Assembly (NCBI GenBank): GCA_002729235.1
Contig: PBTY01000066.1
Span: forward strand, 40,328 to 104,327
Origin: Rickettsiales bacterium
GTDB taxonomy: Bacteria; Bacteroidota; Bacteroidia; Cytophagales; Cyclobacteriaceae
Reading direction: 5' to 3'
Length of the DNA: 64,000 bases
Part shown: piece by piece, positions 9,686-18,807 of the stretch
Position numbering within the stretch: position 1 is the stretch's first letter
Layout: each line of letters begins with the position of its first letter
The notes under the pieces: generated by a model
The model's input: the letters and a program-made list of their open reading frames with translations, nothing else
What the model was told of the DNA's origin: nothing
Database searches by the model: none
Made by a program: the position numbers and the translations under genes

Positions 9686-11473
9686 TCAATCGATAATACC
9701 CATGTTACGCATCAGTTGCGAAGCGTTGAAGCTATTACAAGGTCCAGGTGTGAGTTTATAATCAAAGCTGATTTTGCTACCATCTATTTGACTATTGAAA
9801 CTGAAGTTGCGAACGTGATCATTGGTTTCTTCTAGCTTTCCTAGAGTCAAATCATGAGTACTAATCAAACCAAAGGCCTCTTTCTGTGAAAGTTTTTCAG
9901 CTAAAGCAATAGCCCCAAGATGTCTGTCTTCTGAATTGGTTCCTTTGAGGATTTCATCCAACAGAAAAAAGGTTGGCTTCTCGTCTACCGTTTGGAGCAG
10001 CTGAGTAATCCGTTTGAGTTCTGCATAAAACGAACTGGTATTTTCACTCAGATTGTCTTTGGTTCGCATACTTGTGAACACTTCTGTATTACTAAATACG
10101 AAAAAGCTAGCACATACAGGGGCTCCCAGTCTTGCAAGGATTAAGTTAATACCAAGGGTTCTTTGAAAGGTTGATTTGCCAGACATGTTCGAACCGGTTA
10201 TGATGTCAACTGATCCCTTATTTTCAACGAAATAGTCATTATTCACACGGTCTTTTTTGCTAATTAATGGATGTCCGATGCTTTTACCATCCAAAAGGTA
10301 TTCACTATTAGCAAGTTGAGGATACGTATAATGCTCATGCTGATCAGCAAAACTTGCCAGACTCATCAGCACTTCAAATTCATGAATAGCTTCCAACCAT
10401 CCTTCGATATGTTCCTTGTTGTTTTTCTTCCAACGATAAATGCTCGTAAGAAGGAAAAAGTCAAGTAGGAACAATACATCAATAAAAATGTAGAGCATGT
10501 TGGCTCTAGAACTGATTCGGTGACTTATTTTGCTCAGTTGTTTGATGGCTTTTTCTGCATCGTGAGGAGCCATTAGGTGTTGTTTTAGCTCATCCGGCAG
10601 TTTGCTGGAATAGTCCCTGGAATTAATCACCTTCAGAACTTCTAGATAAGAGGTGATCAAGTACTGCGCCTTATCTGCACCTATGATTTCATTGCTTAGT
10701 TTCCTTGCTACTAATCCCAATGCAACAGCGTTGATAAATACATTACCGTAGATGTATTGATAAGGGATTGCATCTATGGCAATAAAAACGGCTGTGCTAA
10801 CAATGCCTAAGATCAGAACCACAACTAAAGTTGTCCAAACAAAGGAATTTCCGGGACTCGTTTTAATGGATGACCAATCAAGCAAGCTTGAGGCATTTAG
10901 AGATGGTTCATTTTTCTTCTTTTTCCTAACGCTTATGCGAGAATTAGCTTGCAGTCTCTGGAGCCAATCAATATCTTGAGAAAGTTCTTTTATCGCCTCT
11001 TGACGCTCCTTTATTTCCTCGTTAGTAGGTTGGTCTGATAACCACTTCGCTACTAATTTTTTTCCATCCTGAGTGGAAGAACGATTGATTAACTGGTACA
11101 ACGAATGCTGACCAAAAATGTCCAAATCATGTTGGTTAGGGTGATTTTCAATTAAGAATTCCTCGCCAGTTTCGAAATCATGAAGTTCTAAGGCGCTTCG
11201 TTTGAGTTCCTCATTATTGATATCGACTAATGTTTGGTAGTACAGTTTTTGATCTTCATGAAATCGATGCTTACCAACCAGGGCGCTAAATAATCCAATA
11301 GAAACAATTCCAGAGATTAACCAAAGCACCTGATCGCTATTAAAGAAAAGAATTAGGAATGCGATAAACGCAATGAAAGAAGCACCCCTGAGTAGCGAAA
11401 AGGTTAATGCTTGTTTCGAATGTGTATTTGATTGTTGTGCAAAATCTTCTGCTCTGGTAGCGTAATCGATCAT
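9686..11473 (-). CDS. MutS-like ATPase with N-terminal membrane segments
   Basis: About 595 residues from the ATG at 11473. An earlier in-frame start at 11569 would overlap the upstream gene by 91 bases, so 11473, 5 bases after that gene's stop, is preferred. The C-terminal half is a MutS family ABC-type ATPase: Walker A GSNMSGKST near 430, Walker B FFLLDEILKGTNSEDR, and STHDLTLGKLE. The N-terminus has two hydrophobic segments (FIAFIAFLILFF, VLWLISGIVSIGLFSALVG) and there is another pair near 210. Mismatch-recognition domain I is absent, so this is not the repair MutS. Such MutS-related membrane proteins are common in Bacteroidota; function unknown. Sits between DUF3667 and a glycosyltransferase. 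Confidence 0.85.
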   Translation of the reverse strand: MIDYATRAEDFAQQSNTHSKQALTFSLLRGASFIAFIAFLILFFNSDQVLWLISGIVSIGLFSALVGKHRFHEDQKLYYQTLVDINNEELKRSALELHDFETGEEFLIENHPNQHDLDIFGQHSLYQLINRSSTQDGKKLVAKWLSDQPTNEEIKERQEAIKELSQDIDWLQRLQANSRISVRKKKKNEPSLNASSLLDWSSIKTSPGNSFVWTTLVVVLILGIVSTAVFIAIDAIPYQYIYGNVFINAVALGLVARKLSNEIIGADKAQYLITSYLEVLKVINSRDYSSKLPDELKQHLMAPHDAEKAIKQLSKISHRISSRANMLYIFIDVLFLLDFFLLTSIYRWKKNNKEHIEGWLEAIHEFEVLMSLASFADQHEHYTYPQLANSEYLLDGKSIGHPLISKKDRVNNDYFVENKGSVDIITGSNMSGKSTFQRTLGINLILARLGAPVCASFFVFSNTEVFTSMRTKDNLSENTSSFYAELKRITQLLQTVDEKPTFFLLDEILKGTNSEDRHLGAIALAEKLSQKEAFGLISTHDLTLGKLEETNDHVRNFSFNSQIDGSKISFDYKLTPGPCNSFNASQLMRNMGIID

Positions 11474-11478
11474 ATAAA

Positions 11479-12513
11479 TTAGAAGAAAAATAAACTGATA
11501 ATGACCTCCAGGAACATCCCAAAACCAAGAGTAATCCAATAGAAGAATCCAGTTCCTAAGGTTTTCCATATTGCCTTACCAATTTTGATGTGATAAGTAT
11601 TCTTAAAGGACAACACAATATAGGCGCTGATGAGCAGGAAGAAATAGAAGTCTATGAACTCTGCTGCACTTTCAGAGAATATTTTTATAATCCAATAGAT
11701 CGTGAGAACAATGAACATAAAGGAGTGTATATGCAATCCGTGAACTACATGATTGATATAGAGCTTTTTCCTAAAAAATATTTTAAGAATCAAAGCATAC
11801 AATGGGAGCAAGAAGAACAATAGAATGGGAATATTCTTTACGATAAACATATTAATGGCGTGTTTATCAGATGTCATGATCTTAATGAACTGTCGATTGA
11901 CTTTTTGAGCAAAGAATGTCTTGCTTTCATTATGAATGGAATCTTCAATTTCTTGGACTGAATATCTCTTATTAGACATTTTCATAATGGTAGATATGTC
12001 CTCAGAAAACTGAGTGGTCCATGAAGAAGTATCTTCTTTGGAGGTTATTGAGTCAATTGCTTCAGATTTGATTAGATCCGTTAATGGTTTTATATCCTTT
12101 TGAAATACTGTATCCGTTTTCAGTTTAGTTTCTAATGAATCAAACTGTTGAATTTGTTCCTCTTTTGGATTGAATATTCTCCCGTGTTCGGCACTCATAT
12201 CCAAATAGGTATTCATTATAAAGAAATGAATTAAACTAACCACGAGATACAAACGGATTGGGTTCGCATACATTACCCGCTTACCATCCATAAACTCAGC
12301 GGTAAGCTTGCCAGGTTTTAAGAAGAATGGAATGACACTTCGACCAAATCGGCTGTCGAGCGAGAAGTAATTGGAGAAAAACTCATTAATCAAACCTCCA
12401 AATGAAATTTGATTATCCGTATTTTCCTGTCCACATTTTGGGCAATAATCAAACGACGGATCCAATTCATACCCACAGTTGAGGCATTTGTCAGTCTTCC
12501 TTCTTTTTTTCAT
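11479..12513 (-). CDS. DUF3667 membrane protein with zinc ribbon
   Basis: 344 residues. The N-terminus is a four-cysteine zinc ribbon (CLNCGYELDPSFDYCPKCGQ, residues about 10-29), followed by FSLDSRFGRSVIPFFLKPGKL and GKRVMYANPIRLYLVVS, which are typical of DUF3667. A charged, probably exposed region follows at about 110-215, then several transmembrane segments to the end (ILLFFLLPLYALIL, FMFIVLTIYWIIKIF, FYFFLLISAYIVLSF, FYWITLGFGMFLEVIISLFFF). Function unknown. Overlaps the preceding small membrane gene by 23 bases. Confidence 0.85.
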   Translation of the reverse strand: MKKRRKTDKCLNCGYELDPSFDYCPKCGQENTDNQISFGGLINEFFSNYFSLDSRFGRSVIPFFLKPGKLTAEFMDGKRVMYANPIRLYLVVSLIHFFIMNTYLDMSAEHGRIFNPKEEQIQQFDSLETKLKTDTVFQKDIKPLTDLIKSEAIDSITSKEDTSSWTTQFSEDISTIMKMSNKRYSVQEIEDSIHNESKTFFAQKVNRQFIKIMTSDKHAINMFIVKNIPILLFFLLPLYALILKIFFRKKLYINHVVHGLHIHSFMFIVLTIYWIIKIFSESAAEFIDFYFFLLISAYIVLSFKNTYHIKIGKAIWKTLGTGFFYWITLGFGMFLEVIISLFFF

Positions 12514-12673
12514 ATTTTCTCAGGAAATAATTGCTAATCCACGCTAAAATAATGGCTCCAAGAGCGTAAAGTGTGTATTCCAGGTTGTCAACAGTAGATC
12601 TCAGCGAAAGCCAGAAAAAAACTACTGCAACAATCATGAGGACCCATGTAAGTACTTTGAGTACTTGCTTCAT
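12491..12673 (-). CDS. Small two-helix membrane protein
   Basis: 60 residues: two hydrophobic helices (VLTWVLMIVAVVFFWLSL and LYALGAIILAWISNYFL) and a charged tail KKYEKKKED-like. I do not recognise a family. That it is real is supported by position: its ATG overlaps the kdsB stop as ATGA, and its end overlaps the DUF3667 start by 23 bases in a tightly packed operon. Confidence 0.7.
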   Translation of the reverse strand: MKQVLKVLTWVLMIVAVVFFWLSLRSTVDNLEYTLYALGAIILAWISNYFLRKYEKKKED

Positions 12674-13407
12674 GATTCTATTTCATTTAAGAGTTTAGCC
12701 AAATCAGCTGGTGTATCGATCATTCGACTTTCTAAATTAGTAAATCCCAGTTTGATCTTGTATCCGTTTTCTAACCACCGAAGCTGTTCGAGTGACTCAG
12801 CTGATTCAAGGCTGCTTTTAGGAAGTTTAACGATTTCTTTCAATACTTCAGCTCGGTATGCATAAATACCAATGTGTTTGTAATAGGAATGAGCTTTCAG
12901 ACGGTTTTCCGGAGCAACATCCCGCAAATAGGGGATACATGTCCTGCTGAAATAGATCGCTTCCTGGTTTTTATTGAAAATCACCTTCATTTCCCCAGGA
13001 TCATCCAATTCGCCTAAGTCCTGAATTGGTTTCACCAGGGTTGCTAGTTCTACATTCCCATCGAGCATCGCTCGGAGAATGTCTATTTGATGAGGGTGAA
13101 TATAAGGCTCGTCACCCTGAATGTTAATGACATAATCATATTCGGGCATCAAGGACAGCACCTCACTGCAGCGCTCAGTTCCATTTTGATGATCTTCTGA
13201 TGTCATCAGGCATTTTCCTCCGAAAGCCGTAACCTCATCTAAGATTCTTTGATCATCTGTAGCCACAAACAAATCATCTAAGGCAGTGCTTTGGAGAGCT
13301 TGTTCATAGACACACTGAATCATGGTTTTGCCATTGATGTCTGCTAGAGGTTTACCAGGGAATCGAGTAGAAGCAAAGCGAGCAGGAATAACTCCTAATA
13401 CTTTCAT
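12670..13407 (-). CDS. kdsB: 3-deoxy-manno-octulosonate cytidylyltransferase
   Basis: Activates Kdo to CMP-Kdo for the inner core of lipopolysaccharide, in the cytoplasm. 245 residues, normal for the family. Motifs: VIPARFASTRFPGKPLADI at the start, QNGTERCSE near 75, INIQGDEPYI near 98, and PYLRD near 155. Starts on ATGA overlapping the nfeD stop and ends on ATGA overlapping the next gene, so it is translationally coupled on both sides. Confidence 0.97.
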   Translation of the reverse strand: MKVLGVIPARFASTRFPGKPLADINGKTMIQCVYEQALQSTALDDLFVATDDQRILDEVTAFGGKCLMTSEDHQNGTERCSEVLSLMPEYDYVINIQGDEPYIHPHQIDILRAMLDGNVELATLVKPIQDLGELDDPGEMKVIFNKNQEAIYFSRTCIPYLRDVAPENRLKAHSYYKHIGIYAYRAEVLKEIVKLPKSSLESAESLEQLRWLENGYKIKLGFTNLESRMIDTPADLAKLLNEIES

Positions 13408-14747
13408 TCTGCTTCTTTTACTTTAAGCGATGTACCTTCATCCGAAATTGCTACGATATCAGTACCTGCCTCAATGTAATTGCCTCGAGTAAATGCATCG
13501 TAAATTTCTCCTTCAATTTCTACTCTTCCACTAGGTCTTAAAATCGTGTATGCCTTTCCTGACTTACCAATCATAGACTTTTCTTTATAAAAACTGGAGG
13601 TAAATCCTTTGTCATGATCTTGGACATCTTGAAGGGAAATCCTCTGAAATGCCTTGCTGTTAGCCAGACGTACTCCTCCCAAAAACATGATAATAATGGC
13701 TCCAAGCATTCCTAGGAGTGTAGTAGCTACAGCTATAAACAAATCATCACCTTTAACAAAAGAGAAATCAAAGGAATCATTATTAAGCATCACGAGAATA
13801 AGTGATCCAACAGTGAGGATTAAGCCTGAAATACCCGCTACACCAAATCCTGGGATAACGAAGATCTCGAGAGCAATCAGAACGATACCGATGAAAAAAG
13901 CAATGATCTCCCAGTTTTCGGCCAAACCATTTAGGTAGTAAGGAGTAAAATAGAGTACAGTAGCAATGATAGATGCGATAATGGGGAATCCAACACCAGG
14001 AGTTTGCAATTCGAAGTAGATACCCCCAATGATAACAAGTATCAGTATACCACTAATAAATGGATTCAAAAAGAGCTGAATAATTTTATCAGTAGCGCTC
14101 AAATCAAACGAAATGAGTTCATAGTCCGTGATATCAGAACGTTCAAGAATTTCATCAATGGAATTCACTTTTGCCTCACAGAAACCGTATTTCATAGCTT
14201 CGGTTACTGAAAAAGTGATCACTTTACCTTCCTGTGCTATACTATCCAGATCAATATCTTCATCAACCATACCTTCTGCAATCTGAGGGTTTCGGCCAGT
14301 AGCTTCAGCCGTTGATCGCATAATGGATCTCATGTAGGATTGATATTTGTCAGGAGCAGCCGTACCATCTTGTGTTACCACTGTAGCCGCACCAATACTT
14401 GACCCTGGAGCCATGTAGATACTATCACAGGCAATAGAGATTAAAGCTCCGGCGGAGGCAGCATCTTTGTTAATGTAGGCATATATTGGTTTTTCGAAAT
14501 TCAGAATACGCGTACGTATTTCATCTGCGTCGTTAAGAGCTCCACCATAGGTGTCTAATTCCAGTATGACCATATCGGCCCCTTGGTCGATAGCTTCATC
14601 CAGACCGAGTTCAGTATAGCGATTCGTTCTTGGGTCAATATCAGCCTGAACTTTCAAATGCATGACCTTGGTTATCTCATTGTCTTGGGCTTGTAACAAA
14701 TGACTAAAAAAGATCAAGAAGAATATGGGTAGATGTTTTTTTAACAT
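13404..14747 (-). CDS. NfeD family membrane protein with ClpP-class protease domain
   Basis: 447 residues from the ATG at 14747. A longer reading from 14816 lacks a signal at its start and would run into the divergent gene. Signal peptide MLKKHLPIFFLIFFSHLLQAQ, then a ClpP/SppA-like serine protease domain (VILELDTYGGALNDADEI, then DAASAGALISIACD containing the probable catalytic Ser, GSSIGAATVV). Four or five membrane spans follow (FISGILILVIIGGIYFELQTPG onward), and a C-terminal OB-like NfeD domain. Such proteins act in membrane protein quality control, often with a stomatin partner; no stomatin gene is next to it here. First gene of the six-gene minus operon. Confidence 0.9.
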   Translation of the reverse strand: MLKKHLPIFFLIFFSHLLQAQDNEITKVMHLKVQADIDPRTNRYTELGLDEAIDQGADMVILELDTYGGALNDADEIRTRILNFEKPIYAYINKDAASAGALISIACDSIYMAPGSSIGAATVVTQDGTAAPDKYQSYMRSIMRSTAEATGRNPQIAEGMVDEDIDLDSIAQEGKVITFSVTEAMKYGFCEAKVNSIDEILERSDITDYELISFDLSATDKIIQLFLNPFISGILILVIIGGIYFELQTPGVGFPIIASIIATVLYFTPYYLNGLAENWEIIAFFIGIVLIALEIFVIPGFGVAGISGLILTVGSLILVMLNNDSFDFSFVKGDDLFIAVATTLLGMLGAIIIMFLGGVRLANSKAFQRISLQDVQDHDKGFTSSFYKEKSMIGKSGKAYTILRPSGRVEIEGEIYDAFTRGNYIEAGTDIVAISDEGTSLKVKEAE

Positions 14748-14791
14748 AGTGGCTGGTCTAACTTTACAACCGTAATTTTTCATAAAAATAC

Positions 14792-15544
14792 TTGATTCTG
14801 CGAGTGTCTGATGCATCTTTTCGCTTTTCTTTAGAACTAACTGGTAAAATCTGGCAAGTCGTCTTATGTGAGAGGTCAGGGAGAATTCTAGTTGAAGAAC
14901 GCATTGAGGACGAACAGCGAATAAACTATCATCTCTTTGATATTAACAATAGGGCTCCTCGTAGGTCTTTTCAGATTGATGAAGGTGATTGGTGGACGAA
15001 CTCATTACTATTGGTATATCCATACTTTGTGCTGGAACAATATGGTGACCCTAATGATCCATCAACCAAATCTGTGATAATTTATCACCTGGGAGAAAGC
15101 AATCTTGTTGGTCATATCCCGCAGTTTCAATTCGAAGGGATTCAAAACAGCGAATTGATAGGAGTGGACCCTAAAGATGGGGCTACAAAAAAGAACTTTC
15201 TGCTGGAAGAAATGGAAGATATCGAAACCTTACCATTCAAAAGTCCGGTATATTACCAGAGTGGATCTGAAAGCTGTCAGTTAGTAGAGGAGTTTTTGGA
15301 AATACCCTCAAGTGGGGTGGGTTGTGAGTATTTTGAAGAGGGCGATTACATCATAATTTGCTATTATGTTCGTTTAGGTACAAAGTTTGATAGATGGCTT
15401 AAGGTGATTCAAAATGGTTTGGAGACTTATTCAGAAAAAGTGGATCAAGGATTGAATGGATTTGCTTCTGGTAGCTTCTTTGTTTTGAACGATGTTTTAG
15501 TGTTTATTGAAAACGGTAAAAAGTTAAATGGGATTGAATTATAA
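14792..15544 (+). CDS. DUF4905 family protein
   Basis: About 250 residues without a signal peptide, beta-rich, with the pattern SGRILVEERIEDEQRINYHLFD and WWTNSLLLVYPYFVLEQYGDP that I associate with the Bacteroidota family DUF4905. Function unknown. The start is uncertain: TTG at 14792 or GTG at 14804, both in frame; no ATG is available early. It overlaps the following LysM gene by 17 bases and is divergent from nfeD. Confidence 0.75.
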   Translation: MILRVSDASFRFSLELTGKIWQVVLCERSGRILVEERIEDEQRINYHLFDINNRAPRRSFQIDEGDWWTNSLLLVYPYFVLEQYGDPNDPSTKSVIIYHLGESNLVGHIPQFQFEGIQNSELIGVDPKDGATKKNFLLEEMEDIETLPFKSPVYYQSGSESCQLVEEFLEIPSSGVGCEYFEEGDYIIICYYVRLGTKFDRWLKVIQNGLETYSEKVDQGLNGFASGSFFVLNDVLVFIENGKKLNGIEL

Positions 15545-16607
15545 ATTAGTGTGGTGTGTAGTGTTGGTCATTTGTTCTTTTGCGGTATCCGCAAGCTCTT
15601 TTGACTCATTACGGATGGAAAAGCAGGGAGACCAATTCTTTATTATCCATAAGGTGGAGCAAGGAGAAACTCTTTACAGCCTGGCCAGAAGATATGGTTG
15701 CGAACTTCCAGCAATTAAGTCTGCAAACAACCTTCCAGATAACAATATTGACCTGGGTCAAGAGTTAAGAATCCCTACAAATGGATCCTTAGCAGATAAA
15801 ACGGCTATTACTACCTCAGAAGTAAGCGAGGAAGTAACATCTACGTTGCATACGGTAGAACCAAAACAGACACTTTACGCAATTAGTAAACTTTACGGAG
15901 TAGATGTTGATCAAATCAAAGAATGGAATGGATTGACTTCCAATGAATTATCAGTTGGCCAGGTCTTGACAATTGTTCCATCTGCCACTACTGACCCATA
16001 TGAAAAACCTATTTCCAGTTCAGACAAAGGGAAAGAAAAGATTAAAGAAAAAGATAAGAAACCAAAAAAGAATGAAGTCAAAGAACCAGAAATTCCTGAG
16101 GGTTTCAATATCTATTATGTGCAGACCGGAGATTTATTGGAGACAATTGCGGCAAAGTATAAAGTAAGACCTGATAGTTTGGTCATCTGGAATAAATTAC
16201 CAAATACTTATCTGACCATTGGGCAGAAGTTGCTGATCAAAGGAACTCCAGACAAAGAAGAGATGAACCGACGCAAGAATGTGGAGAATCTCGGATATGG
16301 CACAAGGAGGAAAGTGACCGATGGTGGAGGATTTACCAAGATGATTGAGGAAGGTACTGCCAGAAAAATTGAAGATGTGGTGGATACAAAAAAATACCTT
16401 GCATTGCATCGAACTTTGCCAATTGGATCCATGATCGAGGTTAGAAACTTGATGAATAATCAAAAGATCTTTGTAAAAGTGGTTGGTAAGCTTCCTGAAA
16501 CTGGGTTGAATAAGAATGTATTGGTACGTCTAAGCCCTATTTGCTTTGAAAGATTAGGTGTAATTGACCCAATGACGAGAGTGGAAGTGTCTTACTTTAT
16601 CGATTGA
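15528..16607 (+). CDS. LysM-repeat protein with RlpA-like C-terminal domain
   Basis: 359 residues with a signal peptide (LVWCVVLVICSFAVSASS). Three LysM peptidoglycan-binding repeats: HKVEQGETLYSLARRYG near 40, HTVEPKQTLYAISKLYG near 107 and YVQTGDLLETIAAKYKV near 198. A Lys/Glu-rich linker (residues about 165-190) separates the second and third. The C-terminal part (LHRTLPIGSMIEVRNLMNNQKIFVKVVGKLP) fits a double-psi beta-barrel of the RlpA type, which in some family members cleaves glycan strands lacking stem peptides. It is probably exported to the periplasm or outer membrane and acts on or binds peptidoglycan. In an overlapping run with the genes on both sides. Confidence 0.88.
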   Translation: MGLNYKLVWCVVLVICSFAVSASSFDSLRMEKQGDQFFIIHKVEQGETLYSLARRYGCELPAIKSANNLPDNNIDLGQELRIPTNGSLADKTAITTSEVSEEVTSTLHTVEPKQTLYAISKLYGVDVDQIKEWNGLTSNELSVGQVLTIVPSATTDPYEKPISSSDKGKEKIKEKDKKPKKNEVKEPEIPEGFNIYYVQTGDLLETIAAKYKVRPDSLVIWNKLPNTYLTIGQKLLIKGTPDKEEMNRRKNVENLGYGTRRKVTDGGGFTKMIEEGTARKIEDVVDTKKYLALHRTLPIGSMIEVRNLMNNQKIFVKVVGKLPETGLNKNVLVRLSPICFERLGVIDPMTRVEVSYFID

Positions 16608-16608
16608 T

Positions 16609-17385
16609 TTGGAAGATTTCGAGCAATTAAAAGCATTTCTTGATTCTAAAGTAGAGGAATACAATCAACCCGGATTTATCACCAATGATCCGATCTCCAT
16701 TCCTCACTTATTTACTAAAAAACAAGACATTGAAATTACTGGCTTTGTGGCGGCAGTTCTTGCCTGGGGCCAGAGGAAGACCATTATTAATAAGTGCAAG
16801 GAGTTTTTTGGCTTGATGGATAATGCTCCATATGAGTTCATTTTGAATCATCAAGAAAAGGATTTGAAGCGATTTTTAGACTTCAAACACCGCACCTTCA
16901 ATTCGACCGATGCACTGTATTTTATTGAATTTTTCAAGTTCCATTATGCACAGTACGATTCTCTGGAAAGTGCGTTCACCATGAAGGCTGATGATAATGG
17001 AGAAGGTATCAAGAGTCACTTAGTTACCTTTTTTAACTATTTCTTTTGTCTTCCTGATCATCCTAAAAGGACTTACAAGCACATACCTAGTCCTGCTAGA
17101 AAGTCTGCTTGTAAGCGCTTAAATATGTTTTTGCGTTGGATGGTGAGGGATGATAATAAGGGCGTGGACTTTGGCTTGTGGAAGGGGATTAAGACTAGCC
17201 AATTGATTTGCCCTTGTGACCTCCATGTCGATCGTGTGGGTAGGAAATTAGGTTTGATTCAACGCAGGCAAACAGACTGGCAGACAGCAGCTGAATTAAC
17301 CGAAAATCTTAAGAAACTGGATCCAATGGATCCAGTCAAATATGATTTTGCTTTGTTTGGTCTAGGCGTAGAAGAGAAGTTCTAG
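16609..17385 (+). CDS. TIGR02757 (DUF2400) family protein
   Basis: 258 residues, cytoplasmic. Recognised from the start LKAFLDSKVEEYNQPGFI with DPISIPHLFTKKQDIEITG and AAVLAWGQRKTII, and the C-terminal CDLHVDRVGRKLGL and DPMDPVKYDFALFGLGV, which are the TIGR02757 hallmarks. The family is thought to be related to helix-hairpin-helix DNA glycosylases, but no activity is established. It starts on TTG one base after the previous stop. Its TAG stop shares four bases with the convergent pyrE stop (CTAG at 17382-17385). Confidence 0.9.
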   Translation: MEDFEQLKAFLDSKVEEYNQPGFITNDPISIPHLFTKKQDIEITGFVAAVLAWGQRKTIINKCKEFFGLMDNAPYEFILNHQEKDLKRFLDFKHRTFNSTDALYFIEFFKFHYAQYDSLESAFTMKADDNGEGIKSHLVTFFNYFFCLPDHPKRTYKHIPSPARKSACKRLNMFLRWMVRDDNKGVDFGLWKGIKTSQLICPCDLHVDRVGRKLGLIQRRQTDWQTAAELTENLKKLDPMDPVKYDFALFGLGVEEKF

Positions 17386-18032
17386 TTTTCCCACTGTGCT
17401 GGGTTGTCTCTCCAGGCTTTTAGGGTCTCTAACTGTACTTCCTGAAGTCTTCCATCACCAATCATCTGGTCAATCAATGTTTCGTAATCACTTAAATAGA
17501 CCAAATCTACATTGTGCTGTTTAAAATTGTCAACAGATATCGGAAAACCATAGGTAAAGATGGCAGCCATTCCTAAAACATCCATTCCAGCAGCTCTGAC
17601 GGCTTCCGCAGCTTGAAGTGAGCTGCCACCAGTGGAAACCAAATCTTCAATTAAAACCACTTTAGCTCCTTTCTTTGCAACTCCTTCTATCTGATTCTCC
17701 ATTCCATGACTTTTTGATTTAGAGCGGATATAAACAAATGGAAGTCCAAGGCTTTCTGCTACAAGTGCTCCTTGTGGAATTCCCGCAGTTGCAACTCCAG
17801 CAATGCATTCAACCTCAGGAAATTTGTTTTTAATTAATTCTACCAGAGCGTCTTTTACTTTTGTTCTGATCTCTGGATAAGATAAACTGAGTCTGTTGTC
17901 ACAATAGATTGGAGACTTCCATCCTGACGCCCAGGTGAAGGGTTTATCTGGTTGAATTTTGATGGCTTCAATGCTCGCAAGTGCATTGGCAATCTCTATT
18001 GCTAGCGTATTATCAAATTTTAGAATGGACAT
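17382..18032 (-). CDS. pyrE: Orotate phosphoribosyltransferase
   Basis: Joins orotate to PRPP to give OMP in pyrimidine synthesis. 216 residues from the ATG at 18032 (MSILKFDN). The longer TTG reading from 18080 adds a stretch with no family resemblance and is rejected. Visible: FTWASGWKSPIYCDNR near 28, GVATAGIPQGALVA and the PRPP-binding loop VVLIEDLVSTGGSSLQAAE near 120. A promoter box TAGCTTTG lies about 70 bases upstream, leaving a leader of roughly 65 bases. No other pyrimidine gene is nearby. Confidence 0.97.
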   Translation of the reverse strand: MSILKFDNTLAIEIANALASIEAIKIQPDKPFTWASGWKSPIYCDNRLSLSYPEIRTKVKDALVELIKNKFPEVECIAGVATAGIPQGALVAESLGLPFVYIRSKSKSHGMENQIEGVAKKGAKVVLIEDLVSTGGSSLQAAEAVRAAGMDVLGMAAIFTYGFPISVDNFKQHNVDLVYLSDYETLIDQMIGDGRLQEVQLETLKAWRDNPAQWEN

Positions 18033-18101
18033 GAATATTATTTTTTGAAAAATTCTTGAGGAGTCACTTTTACACCCCAACTTTTTTGTGTTTTATTTGT
18101 G

Positions 18102-18109
18102 CAAAGCTA
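18102..18109 (-). promoter_or_regulatory. -7 promoter box of pyrE (TAGCTTTG)
   Basis: Exact TAnnTTTG match on the minus strand in the gap between pyrE and the divergent Nudix gene. Confidence 0.5.
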
Positions 18110-18117
18110 ACTCACTC

Positions 18118-18807
18118 GTGAAAATATTTATCAACGATATCCCTGTTAGTATCATCAGTAATGAGGAATTGAATTCTGACAAAGAATTTGACCTGACAAT
18201 TGATGGAGCAACCAGTAAAATCAAGCCTAAGAAATTAATCGATGATGTGTTAATTAAGGATGCATCTCCTGAAAAAGTAGATGAATTGCTTCATGTCATG
18301 ACTGACAATAAGCTGAAAGGTGTGGACTCTATCACTTTTACCAGTGTGGACAAAGAATCCATTATTCAGTATATCAAAAAGAAATTCAAGGTCATTCAAG
18401 CTGCTGGTGGCGTAGTGGACAAGGAAGGTAAGATCTTGCTAATCTTCCGTAAAGGAAGATGGGATATCCCGAAAGGTAAGATGGAGAAGGGTGAGAAGAA
18501 GCGAGAGTGTGCCGAAAGGGAAGTGGAAGAGGAAACTGGAGTTAAGGTTAGAATTGAGAAGAAGATCAATGCGACCTGGCATACGTATGTGAATAAGAAA
18601 AAGTACGTACTCAAAAAGACTCACTGGTATGTGATGAAATGTGTGGATGACACCAATATGGGGCCGCAGGTGGAGGAAGATATTGATGAAGTTCGTTGGA
18701 TGACACTTAGTGAATTGAGAGCAGCTCTGTACAATTCCTATCGCTCAATTCGTGTGGTGGTGCAGGAGTATCACAAACTCCTAAAAATACATGATCAGAG
18801 TTTATAA
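18118..18807 (+). CDS. Nudix hydrolase with N-terminal extension
   Basis: 229 residues from GTG at 18118 (KIFINDIPVSI). The in-frame reading from 18088 adds ten residues inside the intergenic promoter region. Residues 1-95 form an uncharacterised alpha/beta extension; residues about 95-215 are a Nudix domain with box GKMEKGEKKRECAEREVEEETGV near 122, matching Gx5Ex7REUxEExGU completely. Nudix enzymes hydrolyse nucleoside diphosphates linked to another group; substrate unknown. Convergent with coaD, overlapping it by 13 bases. Confidence 0.85.
   Translation: MKIFINDIPVSIISNEELNSDKEFDLTIDGATSKIKPKKLIDDVLIKDASPEKVDELLHVMTDNKLKGVDSITFTSVDKESIIQYIKKKFKVIQAAGGVVDKEGKILLIFRKGRWDIPKGKMEKGEKKRECAEREVEEETGVKVRIEKKINATWHTYVNKKKYVLKKTHWYVMKCVDDTNMGPQVEEDIDEVRWMTLSELRAALYNSYRSIRVVVQEYHKLLKIHDQSL

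Noticed and set aside
9686-11569. Longer start for the MutS-like gene at 11569
   Set aside because: Would overlap the DUF3667 gene by 91 bases; the ATG at 11473 fits the operon spacing.
13404-14816. Longer start for nfeD at 14816
   Set aside because: The extra residues are not signal-like; the signal peptide starts at 14747.
18033-18080. TTG-start extension of pyrE
   Set aside because: Residues do not match the family; the ATG at 18032 begins the usual sequence.
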